From: Osmia lignaria lignaria
Taxonomy: Eukaryota > Arthropoda > Insecta > Hymenoptera > Megachilidae
DNA length: 64,000 bases
Assembly (NCBI RefSeq): GCF_051020975.1
Contig: NC_135045.1
Location: 312,501 to 376,500, forward strand
Direction of reading: 5' to 3'
Positions 1 through 12,646 of the stretch are shown piece by piece. The notes under the pieces are model-generated. The model was not told the origin of the DNA. It ran no database searches and saw nothing but the letters and a program-made list of their open reading frames with translations. Made by a program: the position numbers and the translations under genes. How positions within the stretch are numbered: the first letter of the stretch is position 1; every line of letters starts with the position of its first letter.

Positions 1-952
1 TATACAAAATAAGTCATTAAAAATAAGGATAAAAGGAATACTAATTTTATGAAATTCAAATACATATACATATAATAATATTGTATATCGATAAAAAGAA
101 TGGTCATGTTTTATTATTTATATAAAATGAATTACAAAATTTGTTCAAGCAATTTACGTCCAGTTTTATTAGAGTAATATAACTTGAAATTTGTTACTAT
201 TATTATTTTACGCTAATAAAAAGTCGCGATATTAGAACACCATTTGTGTATGTACAAAAGTAATATCGAATTGAAATAAGTATCGATCGATTAGTAACAC
301 ACTATCGATTAAATAATAAATTAATATATAATAACAGAAGGAAAGAAAAAAACTTTAATATGCAATAAAACGTTGACAAAATTAACCGATAAATATACAT
401 ATAATCATCTAAAATATGTTGAACATAATGAACTCATTAGATATCGTAGATTCTAGACGGTTTACAAAGCAAATTGATTCTGTACGTTTACTGGCAATCA
501 ATGTACCATAAAATTTGAATCATTTAGTGTAAACACAGATTGCGAGACAAACGAATAAAAAAAAAAAAAAATAAAAAAAAATGGGGTGCAACAAATGATA
601 AACAATTTAAACGATCAAGATACAACACCAGTGACATTCGATATCCTTTTATATGTTCGTTACTCAATCGTGCATGACGGTATGAGATTTAACGCATGCC
701 TGTACAATCGGTAAACCACTTTGACTTTGGCTAAAACAGTTGTTGCACTATTTATTTATGTATAAAAACAATTGAAAGGACAAGAATGGGGAGAAGAATG
801 GTGACAGTAGCAGTAGCACATCGTGTATTGCTAATGACTTCACTTGCAATTCGTTACATCTCGTGCGGCGTTCAACAGATAAAAACGAAAGAACCTGTCG
901 TTATGTTGAATGTAATCGTAAGACTGTTTATAAAAGCATCTCCAAAACTTAC
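1..952. other. AT-rich non-coding stretch at left edge
   Basis: This is AT-rich DNA with homopolymer A runs near 550-585 and no open frame with coding character on either strand. It would be intron or intergenic sequence to the left (downstream, minus strand) of the possible signal-peptide exon ending at 953. I see no further exon of that gene here. Confidence 0.5.
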
Positions 953-1109
953 CGGATTCGTCAAGGCCGGCGACGATAAGTACGAAAAAGCAGAGTATCA
1001 TCAAAGGGACACTCGACATCGGTAGACCACTTCGGGGAAACATGGCGTCGTGACAACCGGGCGTGAGCGTTGTATCCCTGGCCCTTTTCCTACTTCCTGC
1101 CACCTTCAT
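953..1109 (-). CDS. Possible first coding exon of a secreted or membrane protein (partial)
   Basis: The minus-strand frame is open from an ATG at 1109, with two more in-frame ATGs at 1043 and 1019. It ends at a strong donor (gtaagt, reading leftward from 952) in phase 1. From the ATG at 1019 the peptide starts MSSVPLMILCFFVLIVAG, a textbook signal-peptide or signal-anchor core of about 15 hydrophobic residues after a short head. The ATG at 1043 has the better start context (gcc before ATG). Local GC rises and the DNA upstream (about 1110-1420) is promoter-like. I do not recognise the protein, and no matching second exon is visible between here and the window edge, so the rest would lie to the left. 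It could still be a chance frame. Confidence 0.4.
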
Positions 1110-1420
1110 ACGCGCTCTTGATATCTTTCACAATCCCATGACGCGCGGCTAGTATCGCCTATCCATTTCAATCACGATTCAATTCACTATTTCATATCAC
1201 GCTTCGCACTTACGTGCGACGCACTTTTCGAGATATTCAAGCACGGTTCGCAAATCTTACCCCGTAATAGCGCTGGCAAAACTGAATCATATTATACGAG
1301 TGTAACGTAGGTCTCCCGACGAACACCAAGCCGCCAAATGTCCAGCGATTGACACTGCCCTCCATCGGGCCTCTCTTCTAGGTTCTGATGAACAAGTCGA
1401 TAATAAAGGTGATTGTCCTG
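1110..1420 (-). promoter_or_regulatory. GC-richer, promoter-like stretch upstream of the possible secreted-protein exon
   Basis: This block has more GC and CpG than the flanking AT-rich DNA and lies immediately upstream, in minus-strand direction, of the signal-peptide-like exon. It has no long open frame. A promoter or 5' leader role is inferred from position and composition only. Confidence 0.25.
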
Positions 1421-1797
1421 AAGGCGGGAAATCTTATTAGTGTTAGACGTTAAGTACTATTATACTTTTAACTTTTCTCCTAATTTTATTCATTTTCATA
1501 TGTTGTTACATTACTATTATTGTTATCTACGACTTATCATTATCATAATCATGTTCCTGGTAGACCTAAAGTTATCATTTAACATTGCTGGAATACATAA
1601 CTGATTACTAATATGTAACTTTATTACATGTATCTATTGTAATTATTGAAGTAATAAATAAGGCAAGAAGGTTATCCAAGAATATCGAGTGACTACAGAT
1701 ACAAAAAGACCAAACATGCCTTTATTCTCGAGGGATCATAATTTTGGGGATCCCGAGAACCCCAGGTTATCTTAGGTCCGGGGATACAGAGACAGAC

Positions 1798-1898
1798 GGT
1801 ATGAAAATCATGCCTGTTTTATCAGTCCTTCTTTTACCGAAAGACGAGGTGCGATGAAAAGAGAGACTGGTAAAACAGGTATGTATGATTATCATACC
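1798..1898. repeat. Imperfect inverted repeat, about 35-base arms
   Basis: The left arm (1798-1828) starts ggtatga and runs through cctgtttta-cagtc. The right arm (1864-1898) is its near-exact reverse complement, with a few mismatches and a small insertion. The loop is about 35 bases. It could be a miniature inverted-repeat element or a structured transcript. No coding frame is present. Confidence 0.5.
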
Positions 1899-2604
1899 AG
1901 TACATGGAAGTACATGGAAGACAATGTAGATGTAAAGATTAAAAATACAAATTGAAAAAAAAAAAATTTATTTGTAAAAAGATGTATTTTTTTTTTGTAT
2001 ATTATATGTCTTTATTGTGTAGCTAATATACACATTAAGCTATTACAAAGTTTCACGAACTATTTCTTCATATCCTACAGATAACACACAATATTATTTA
2101 TTGTTTTTGATATAAAGTGGAATCTATAATTTGAAGTTTCAACGAATTATTTTATTCTCACTAATAAATGACTGATACGAAATTATTGCGCTTGGACGTT
2201 TACAATATTATGTTTTAGTGATCCATAAATATATTTGTTCTTAAAAATGAAGAAAAAAACATATTTTCGCAAACGTAATACATAAATTACTTAAGGTAAT
2301 CTTTAAAATTGACAGATCGTTGCTTGTACAAGTAAAAATTCTGATACTTTATTCTATTATCTATTACTTTATCATACATTGTTATTTCGATCGAAGTTAT
2401 GGAAAATGTTAATAACAAATTAATTATAATAATTATAATGTGCAAGAGAAAAATTGTATGATTTTAAATGCTATAGGAACTCGTATGTACAATTTCATAA
2501 AACATTTCATTTTAAACATTAATTAACATATAATATTTTCAGTAAGATTCTGTACTGAAGCAAAAATAAATTATAATACTTGTACAGAGCAACAAATGCA
2601 CTAC

Positions 2605-2628
2605 AGTATACATAGTATTATGTATACT
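2605..2628. repeat. Perfect 10-base inverted repeat with 4-base loop
   Basis: AGTATACATA at 2605-2614 and TATGTATACT at 2619-2628 are exact reverse complements around the loop gtat. In DNA this AT-rich it may be chance. Confidence 0.5.
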
Positions 2629-3148
2629 ATTCAGAACATACAAGTAAACTATATTTTAGTTTGTAATGTACGATTTTATGTTTAGACAAACATGTAAGTA
2701 AAAATAATCGTGCTCGAAGTAATATTATATTATAAAAATGTGTTTGGCATATCACTTACACTTTACACTTGTAAGAAAGCTTTAGGTACATAGAATAATT
2801 TTGAAAATAATGGTAAACAAAACTAGAAATTTTTCTTTTACCGAGTAACCGTGATATTCTCGTTATATGTATACTTATGTACGTGAAACCTAAAGCTGTT
2901 TCTTATAAACATTGCGTGATCCACAGAAAGTGGATTGAAAAATATATTCTTAACCGTATTCTTTTCCACTTATAAAGAAAAAGCTGTATAGGAGGAAAGG
3001 TTAATTAAGATCGTGAATCATTTGAACTAGTAACAGTTGGTAACTGTCTTCAGTCTGATATTATAATCCATGTACCGACACGACCGATGATATTCCTCTA
3101 TTGTACGAACAAAGAAGCTTTGATTACATGATTCGATGATTCTTTACA

Positions 3149-6100
3149 CTAACTAGTTGGAGGTGGTGGTGGTGGTGGTTGGGCCAACAACGTAGGCAAA
3201 GTATTGAGATCAATTCCAGGCGGAGCTGGTGTTTGCTGTTGAGGAGGAGGTGGAACAGGGGCTGCTGGTGGCCAGCCACCCATTTGTTGTGGCTGCCATC
3301 CTGGAAATCCCGGTGGTGGAGCTGTTCCAGGTGGAGGTGGGCGCATTGGTCCTTGTTGTCCTTGTTGCCATGGTGGAATACCCATTCCAGGGGGTGGCAT
3401 TTGTGCTGGTGGCATTTGTCCAGGTGGTGGTGGTTGATTATTTCCAGCCATCCAAGGCATCAACGGTGGAATATTTGGTTGAGTAGTAGAACCAGGTGGT
3501 GGTGGAGGTGGTTGCATCACACCAGGTGGAGGAGGCATACTAACTGGAGGTTGCCACTGCATGTTCATACCGTTCATATTGTTTACTTCACCTTGACTCC
3601 ATGGTGGTGGAGCCATTCCTGGTGGTGGCATCATTGGGCCACCTTGCATCATTTGAGGTGGTGGATGCGCTGGTGCCGCCATTAAAGCACGAGGTGCTTG
3701 TTGTCTGAGGCAAGAAGAAAAATAGTTATGAAGCATCTGTATTATTTATATCCTTTGTTTACAATAACTTATAAGAATAAAGATTAAAGGTTACCTATCA
3801 AAAAGACCAGGATAATTAGGATTAGGATTTGGTTGTCGTGGCTGCCCGCTTTTAGATCGATCAGGTGGTGGACCTTCACCCAATTCTGCCATAAGAGACA
3901 TATATTCTTCATCTATTTTAGCTTTATCTCCACCTGGTCCCATTCCTCCCATTCCTGCAGCAGCTGGTCCACCTTGTCCGGGTCTCTTGGATCTACAATC
4001 ACGCGCAATGTGACCTGCTCCCCCACAGCTTGAGCATACTATATTGTTTGTTACGTTCGGTTTGTCCGGGCACTAAAACAGTTAACAAAAAAATAAAATT
4101 AATTTCTGACATACATAATAGAAAAAATAGTATGATAAGAAATTATGAACTTACTAGCCATGACTTATGATCGGACGCGCCACAATTAGTACAACGTGGT
4201 CCATCATTTTCGCGCAATGTTCCATTCAGTAAAGCTAATTCTCTAAGCTGATTGCGTCGTAAATCATTCTGTCCCTCTGGTACTTCTACACCTTGTCGTA
4301 TAATTTCGTGAATCTGTTGACAAAAGTATTTAAAAAATTTTTCTATTTTAACAAGAATTTATAATTACATTTCACTGTAAATACATACTCTTTCAACAGC
4401 TTTCTTTACAGCATCCAAATTATTAGCAGTAATATATGCATGTAAAGGTTCATCTTCACCAGGTAAAGGTTGACCGTCTTTCCTTCCAACTTTTCCCTCT
4501 TTTACAGAACCTTTACCACGGATTATAATCTTTGCTCCAGTCTCCTTTTCCATTGCTGTAATATTGAAAAAGGTAATGTAATATTTATATAATATTGCTT
4601 CAAGTTAGTTAAACTTACATTTCAATGTGTTTCCACGTGGGCCAATAAGTAGACCAACGAAATTAATATCTGGATGTTCTTCCTGAGGTATCATGACTTT
4701 ATCATGCACTCGTATTATCGGTGGCCTAGAAATAAAATGTAGTAAGTTTTACACTGTTTACAAACATTACAAAGTATAATAAAATAGGTAATTTCTATGC
4801 AAAAGAAAGAAAAAGAAGAAGAAGAAAAAAAAATTAACTTTTACTAACTTATAATCTGGTGGGGGTTTGAATTCTGGATTAATTTTGAGAATCTTCTGAA
4901 TAAGATTATGACGTTCTTCCTCCAGTTTACGTCTAGTACGATATTCTCGTGTATTCAACCGTTTACCATCGCTACTGTATATGGGTTCTGGAGATGGAGA
5001 TCTGTAAAACAAAAGAACAAGATTTTGTCAAGAAACAAAGTTTGCATCAAGATGATGCTAGCATACAAGCAACCTGATCCTACTATGATTGTGTGATTAA
5101 GTGAAGAAAGAGCTGCTGTTTATTAGCAGAAAGTTGGAAATTAGGATAATATTTTGATCGACTGTTTCAAGTTATTAGGCTTTAGTATGTATTTCACATA
5201 TATTTCGTGTCTTAATAAGTAGAATTCTGACCATGTTGGAAAAAGAATATTATTAAATAATTAAATAATTCACAGAGATTATTTCAAGTGTAATATTTTA
5301 ATTTTATTTTCAATTAAAGATAAAGATTGTTACTTGTATCTCACAAAGAAGTGTTTGTTAATACTGAATTAGTCTGATAATGAGTAATGTTATAAAAAGA
5401 TACATGAATTTCAAATAATAAAATTATCGATTAATTGTAAGATACATTATAACTTTATTGATTAAACAAGAGTCAACCTTCCAAATTTTCCAACAGTGCC
5501 AAGGTATCAAAATAAAGAGTAAAAAATTATATAATGTTAAATGCAGCATTGCTATAAGTCTATTCAGTAGGAAACCACTGGAAGACTGCGCGTTTGTGCA
5601 CGGCAGAAATCGGTATGATGTCAGCTGCTAAGATAGATCCTGTGATTATTAAGAAATAATTTTTTTGGGTTAGTTAATAATTTGTATATCTTACTATACT
5701 GTATAATACTAATGAAACACAATGATATAAAATAATGGTTCCAGCTAAAATCAGTACAGTTAAACCTATTGGAATAAATTAATTTATTAGAAAAATTAAT
5801 ATGTATTCATTTAAGTTGCACCTGAAAGTAATGTAATATTGATCTTTACAGTGTTATGCTTATAGTAGCACTTAAAATTTTATCATTTTCAATATTTTCC
5901 TGTAATCTGCTGATTAAGTTAAAATCTATTGTAATTAATTCATATAATACTCCTGTAGCATTATAATACCAAAAACAATATGGACTGAAAATGCCGTGCA
6001 AATCACGGCAGCCTATTAAGAAAATGTGTCTGTTAAGGTGCTCTATGCATAAATTACCGTTAATTTATAAAAATTACCAATAAGGATAATTTATAATTAT

Positions 6101-8015
6101 GCAGTATGGTAATTAAGTTGAGCCTACTGACTTAAATAGAATAATCTGCATGAGAACACCTCTGAATTTCCCTACATGTGCAAGAATATAACTATTTGAA
6201 AGATATATGGACTAGAATATACCCACTGTGTGTTAAACACTGCTACTGTAATTGTCTTTTTATTTATACGTTATATTTATATTTATATATTAAATAATAT
6301 AGGCAACATTTTTAATTATGGAGAGAATGTTTGAAAGTAATTTTAAAATAAAAGTATTTATTTTTTCAATACTTTCAATTATTAACAATAGCATGCAATC
6401 TATTTGATGCCTTAATCTTTTGTTTTATACTATTACATAGTTCTTGTAGCAATGTTTAATAAAAAATGAATTAGTAAAAGAAATTGATTAGGGCAAACCA
6501 ATATTATCAAAATTCATCTTCTGTGCTGCGTTGAGGCTTAAATCAAGCCCAATCTTTTCAAACAGACATCAGTATCCCACATTAATTGTACTGGAGCCAT
6601 ATCATAAGGCCCCTGTATTTATGGGTTGCTGAATGGTCAGTAGATAGGTATTGTAGATATGTTATGGTCATTTTTGGTATGTAAGTTTCGTTCAAACCTT
6701 TCCTCAGGATTAAGTGGAATTCCAAGATCTCCAGTACGTAGTTTCCTGCTGATTTCCTCAATCTGCAGCTGAACTGTAAACCAACGGGTTAGAGGGGGCA
6801 GAAACCCCAACAGTTAGATATTGCCAATTTGCCATAACCATACATTCTATAATGTAAGCATGTTTTAAAAGTGTAGAATATTCACCTAAGTCTAAGATTT
6901 TGTCAATTTCCAAGGTAAATATTTCAATAAAATTCATGCTTCCATTTATATATTGTTGAAATACATGAACACGTTTAGTGTAGCTTTTTGATGAGTTATC
7001 ACATAACTCACAATTAAAGAATAAGGTTTAAAAAAAAATTAAATACGCTAAATAAAGTTAATTAAAAAATTTTATATTTATTATGCAGCAAAATTGGCAA
7101 TTCCTATTGCCAAACTCGCTTGTGCAAAATATTTCAAAGGGCAATTATTACTTGCAGCAACTATTAATTTTAAATAATTCATACATACTTACATCTTTCA
7201 TAGCACTATAAATTAGGTTTCAGAAATTGAAATGTAGAAGCAAGATTCTTAAATCACTTCCTGCCCATAGATGTATTATATATGTATATATAATAACATA
7301 ATTAAATCAAATGAATCAAAGAATAAATAAAATAAACTTACAGAGATAAGCCTTCTCCTGTTCAGGAGTCAGGTTAGTTGGTAGAACTGTAGGCATGCCC
7401 GGTATAAAAGTTTTGTCATGTTCACTACCGCCCCATCTAGTTTTCCTCCTCTTCCTACGTTCCTCTTTCGTCTCTTTCTCTTGTTTACCATCATCTAAAA
7501 TATTGTCAGATTATTTATAGCTTTATATATTTATCTATCCATATACTATTACAAATCACAAACATATTTTATATTATTTAAAACAGATAGGTTTAGTATT
7601 TAAAGAAGTAAAGAAAGAAAAGAATATTAAACATAATGGAAGCTATTTATACAGAATATTATATAGAAATGTTATTGATCAAAATTAAATACATAAACTG
7701 TAAACCGTGTTAAACGATGTATGTATATGATTAACGACTTGTATACATAAAATCAGGTCGCGCAACATGATAATGAAATCAAATCAATGGCGTAACAAGG
7801 ACAATTAGAAACTTACTTTCTGCTTCACGTTTCCTGGTATTATTTGTTGTAGAATTAGAATTGAAGTTAATCTGTGTTCCATTTGCAATCGCGGCACTCA
7901 CCGCGGCAGCTGCTGCAGCTGCAGCGGCCGCCGCGTTCGCAGTTGCTGCATTTTGCTGCGCGTTTTGCAAATAACTAGGATTTAATAATGACGTAAAATT
8001 TCGTGACTGATTCAT
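3149..8015 (-). CDS. SF1: Splicing factor 1 (branch point-binding protein)
   Basis: SF1 binds the intron branch-point sequence with U2AF during early spliceosome assembly in the nucleus. Nine coding exons, read leftward, join in phase: 8015-7817, 7494-7342, 6773-6698, 5001-4849, 4725-4619, 4555-4389, 4313-4155, 4072-3795 and 3704-3149, giving about 615 residues. In order the protein has an Ala-rich N-terminus (11 Ala in a row) and a U2AF-contacting segment with KRRKTRWGG. Next come RSPSPEPIY, equivalent to the phosphorylated SPSP motif, and a KH/QUA2 region with GLLIGPRGNTLK and IIIRGKGSVKEGKVGRKDGQ. Two CCHC zinc knuckles follow (CTNCGASDHKSWLC and CSSCGGAGHIARDC). The C-terminus is long and Pro/Gly/Met-rich, the type that binds WW and SH3 domains. 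Human SF1 has one knuckle. It is head-to-head with WDR48. Confidence 0.96.
5002..6697 (-). other. Largest SF1 intron (about 1.7 kb)
   Basis: This AT-rich intron lies between the exon ending with residues of NPEER and the exon starting with SPSPEP. The phase (AG|A) matches on both sides. I see no nested gene in it. Confidence 0.7.
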
Positions 8016-9271
8016 TACGTGGAACTTGTCACAGACGTGTAATACGTCGAAATAGATGTGCGCTCAGCGGCGCACAATTGTTTTCTTTTTCTTTTAAGTT
8101 GAATAAAAGTTTACACACCACAAAAATGGCGAAGGAATACGACTGACGGAAACCTTTGCTTCTTTCATGGGCGTACCGGACACGGATACTGTCTTCTAGA
8201 GTAAAATTAACGAAGAATATTCTCGCTAGTCAGTATTCCGATGAGTTTTGGAATACCTTTGATTTTAACGTAAGATCATCTCTATACGAAAGTAAAAGAT
8301 AAATTTGAATTAATTGTATGATATTTTAAAATACATAAATATATGTATGTACATAATTATTTACTTTTTTAAAATAAATATGTATTTATATATGTTTTAT
8401 ACGAACTGATTATTGTAAATAACTTAATAAGCGTTCTTAAACCTATCCATATTTGGAGGATAGTAAATACTTCCGTGTTTCTCACTTATAATATGTATTA
8501 CTATTGTTTCCACCTTTAATCCTCGATTAAAACCTCTTGATCAATATAAAATTATATAGTAATCAATCAGTAGGAATATTTTTCTAGGAGCGCTATATAA
8601 CGTGAATGCACTTAAATGCAATGGTGCATTTTCGACCTTTCATTGGTCGGTTGTTACAGGTGTTATATATATTTTCAGGTGCATCCCGCTCAGCTATTGG
8701 TCACGGCTATCGATGCAACTGTCGAAATGCCAATTTTCTAAATTCATAAATTTCAATTTGTGTTGTTACCATTTGTAGTATAAAACTCGTATTGAACTTG
8801 TAGCAAGTTTTAAACAGATAAAATGCGTTTAAATTTTCTCAAGAGTGGAGATAGCAATATATCCGGCTTTATTTGATCAACAATGGAGTCGAAACGTTAT
8901 CGGATGCTTTGAAACGTGATGTAACTGGATGTAACGTTATGTGTATAACATCGGAGCTTATTGACACCGGCATTGAAACACTGCTAGTGTCTATGTCTGC
9001 TGATCGGTCTGATCGTCATGAACGTTGTTTATATCTGATCGTTTGACAGCCGTTTAAAGTTTAGCGTGATGTGCAAAATGGATTATTTTTTATGAGCATG
9101 AGAAACGCAGTTTTCACTGATCGTATAAGGTTTTCCGAAGTAAACGAGAATGAAACTACATCGTGATTTCGATGCGTTGCAACGTGGAAGTGCGTTAGCT
9201 TAATTATACGTTTCGAATGTTTTCCTCTATTATCTTTAACTGCGAAACTCTACGGGACACTTCGCGGTATA
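8016..9271. promoter_or_regulatory. Shared 5' region between SF1 (minus) and WDR48 (plus)
   Basis: These 1.26 kb separate the two start codons of a head-to-head pair and hold both 5' leaders and promoters. Two ATTGGTC motifs (inverted CCAAT-type) occur about 55 bases apart, near 8641-8648 and 8696-8703. No other coding sequence is seen. Confidence 0.5.
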
Positions 9272-12200
9272 ATGGCAGCTCATAAGACAGGCGGGCAAAG
9301 TGCCCGAAAGAAAGTACAGGTACTTGTTCGCAATATTCTTTCTCTCTCGAAACATTTTATTAAGTTGTTAATTTTTAAGTAAAATGTTTTAGAGATTAAA
9401 AATTAAGTGTTTGTCAAAGTACCATACATATACGATAAATTTCTGCTCATTCTAAATATTTTGACCGTTAAAAAAGAAAGCACACAATTGTCGAACAGTA
9501 ACGATACATTGATCAATAATATTCCCAATAGCTACCGTTCAATGTTGGATGGAATTATTGATCGATTTCGTTATTATTTTCTTTTAAGAACTTTTTGAAA
9601 CATTATTGAACCACGTAGTTACGAACGCATGTTTTCAGCGAATAATGTTATAAACAATTTTCCATATTTGTTTGTAAACTTAAGAAAGCATATTTTATTA
9701 AATTAGTAACACATATCAGTTTAATATACATAAATCGGAAATTTGTTGATAAAGTTTATGAACAATATGTTCATACTGCTTTGGATGTATGTACATATGT
9801 ATATGATAATTACTTTCGCATTGTATATTTGATAAAGGTGTCTATGGTTATAAGAGATGAAGTGGAAAAAAGACATAGAGCTGGAGTTAATTCCTTACAA
9901 TACGATCCAGCTTTGCATAGGCTTTATTCTGCAGGTAGAGATAGTATTATAAGGATATGGAATTGTAAAAACATGAAGGACCCGTATATCCAATCGATGG
10001 AGCATCATACAGATTGGGTCAACGATATAGTATTATGTTGTGGTGGTAAAAATTGTATGTACCTTTCTATTGCATTTTTGAAATGAATATATTTAAATAA
10101 ACATATATCATAAGACTGTTCAGTTATTTATGTTTCAAAAAGCAGTTTTATTAAATTTAGAAAAATATAATATTTTACAGTGATATCAGCTAGTTCTGAC
10201 ACAACGGTAAAAGTATGGAATGCCCACAAAGGTTTCTGCATGTCCACGTTAAGGACGCATAAAGATTATGTGAAAGCATTAGCATATGCTAAAGATAGAG
10301 AGCAAGTTGCTAGTGCAGGTTTAGATAAATCAATCTTTTTATGGGATGTGAACACGTTAACTGCTCTTACAGCAAGCAACAATACAGTAACAAGTAAGAA
10401 TGTGTAATCGCTAATAAATTTTTTTTCTTATCTTTTGTTTGAATAGTATTTAAATGCCTCGATACTTTACAGCATCTTCTCTTAGTGGAAATAAAGACTC
10501 TATATATAGCCTTGCCATGAATCAGACTGGAACAATTATAGTAAGCGGTAGTACAGAAAAAGTTTTAAGAGTATGGGATCCAAGATATTGTACTAAACTA
10601 ATGAAACTTCGTGGTCACATGGATAACATTAAAGCATTAGTATTAAATAGAGATGGTACTCAATGTTTGTCTGCTAGTTCAGATGGAACGATTAAACTTT
10701 GGTCATTAGGACAACAAAGATGTATTCAGACTTATAGAGTACATAAAGAAGGTGTTTGGGCTTTACTGGTAATGTATAATTCTTTTCTTTTTATAAATAC
10801 TCTATTGGAACGATTATAGTAAAATAGAACAATAATTTTCAGGCAACTGAAACCTTCAGTCATGTGATATCAGGAGGTAGAGACAAAAGAGTTGTAATGA
10901 CTGAATTATCCTGTTATCCTGAAAGGTATACTGTCATATGCGAAGAAAAAGCACCTGTACTAAAAATGGCAATGACACCTGATCAGTCCAGCATCTGGGT
11001 GGCAACTAGTGAATCTACTATAAATAATTGGGTAATGTTACATTTTTCATTGCATATGAAATAAAATCGAATGATAGCATAAATAACTTTTTAAAACATA
11101 TTACAGTCTATAAGCCAAAAGGATTGGCAAGAATTAGGAATTGAAGATTACTGTGACTCTGCTAGTGGGGTAACATCAAATGTGCGAAATACAGAACCTG
11201 CACAAAAGATATTAGGAGGACCCGCAATTCGGCAATGTCATGTTTTAAATGATCGAAGACACGTTTTAACAAAAGATACCGAAGAAAATGTAGCTTTGTA
11301 TGATGTATTAAAGGCGCGTAAAGTTGAAGATCTTGGAAAAGTAGATTTTGAGCAAGAGATAAAAAAAAGAAATAAAATGGTATATGTTCCAAATTGGTTT
11401 AGCGTAGATCTTAAAACTGGGGTATGTAATTTTACAATTTCTTCTAACAACGAGAATTATAATATCTGTGATGTTGAAAATGTTCATAATTAATCGCATT
11501 CCTGTAGATGTTGACCATTCATTTAGGACAAGATGAAAATGATTGCTTTTCTGCATGGGTTTCTGCAAAAGAAACTGGTCTTGCAGAAAATGAAGCAGTT
11601 GATCAGAAAGGTAAAAATATAATTTTTAAAGTATCATTTGTTTGTAGCTTCTTAAAATATTCTCTCTCGTCTTTTTTTTTTGTTTCTTTTTTTATAGTGA
11701 ATTATGGAAATCTTTTATTACAAGCTTTACTTGAACATTGGTGGAGACCACTGCATGCTGATGATGAAAATGAAGGTAATAGCAATGATGGTAATGGTTC
11801 TATACACACAAGGGGAGGAAATCCATATTTTTCAGTACCTACTCATACACCTGTTATATTTAGGTACATAATAATTACTAATACTTTATAAAATCTTTAA
11901 TTTAATTGTATGTGACAATAATAATAATAACAATAATAAAACTATGACTATATTTTAGTGAAGTAGGAGGAAGACCTTTATACAGATTATTAGTTAGAGA
12001 TGCCGCAGGAGAAATGGAGGGTGTTCTCCTAAATGAAACAGTACCAGCCTGGGTAGTTAATATTGTTGTGGACAAAAATCTTCCACAATTTACTAAAATA
12101 TCTTTTTATCTTCTTCCACATGCCACATCTGGTGTAAAAAGTCTTAAAAAGTATGCGATAAATGAATGTTTATAGATTTCATGTGAAAAAATATATATGT

Positions 12201-12646
12201 GTATCTGATATATAATTAAAAAATATTCTTATTTTTTCAAGGGATCGCTTGATTGCAAACGATTTTATACAAATTCGTAAAGTAGCCGAACATGTTTGCG
12301 ATAAAGTGCTTGGTGCAGGAAGCGATTCGGGATCAGTGGCTGGTGCTGGAAATACTGTTTCTGGAGGTTCCCCAGCGGGGGATAGAACAAATACAGATTC
12401 AAACGCTGATAATTCTTCGCTGGCCGAAGAAAAAGTAGAACTATTATGTAACGATCAAGTTCTAGATCCTTCCATGGATTTAAGAACGGTACGTTTCAAA
12501 ATTGGGTAACTTATAAAAAAGTATGTAATTACATTACCTTATGATTTCGAAATTTTTAATTATACTTATTTAATGAACATTAGGTCAGACATTTTATCTG
12601 GAAAAGTTCGGCGGACTTAACACTTCATTATCGGCCAGTAAAATAG
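9272..12646 (+). CDS. WDR48: WD repeat-containing protein 48 (UAF1 homologue)
   Basis: WDR48/UAF1 is the WD40 activator of the deubiquitinases USP1, USP12 and USP46, with roles in DNA-damage and endosomal signalling. Eleven exons join in phase: 9272-9319, 9838-10054, 10181-10393, 10473-10768, 10843-11031, 11107-11421, 11508-11610, 11698-11863, 11959-12150, 12242-12488 and 12584-12646, giving about 682 residues against 677 in human. The start MAAHKTGGQ matches the family start. Near-invariant blocks include MEHHTDWVNDIVLCC, SASSDTTVKVWNAHKGFC, GSTEKVLRVWDPR and SSDGTIKLWSLGQQRC. An N-terminal WD40 propeller is followed by the ancillary and sumo-like C-terminal domains, ending DLTLHYRPVK. The residue run encoded from 12301 to 12440 (Gly/Ser/Ala/Asn-rich) is a low-complexity insert. 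Confidence 0.97.

Larger units (their letters stand above)
1421..3148. other. Intergenic / SF1 3' UTR region
   Basis: No gene is seen here. The right part should hold the 3' UTR of the minus-strand SF1 gene. A minus-strand AATAAA (read as TTTATT on the plus strand) is at 2348-2353. A small perfect hairpin occupies 2605-2628 and a larger imperfect one 1798-1898. Confidence 0.4.

Noticed and set aside
3179..3685. Plus-strand frame of 168 codons over the SF1 last exon
   Set aside because: It is the reverse complement of the proline-rich SF1 coding sequence, and its Trp/Arg-rich translation is an artefact of CCA/CCT-rich DNA.
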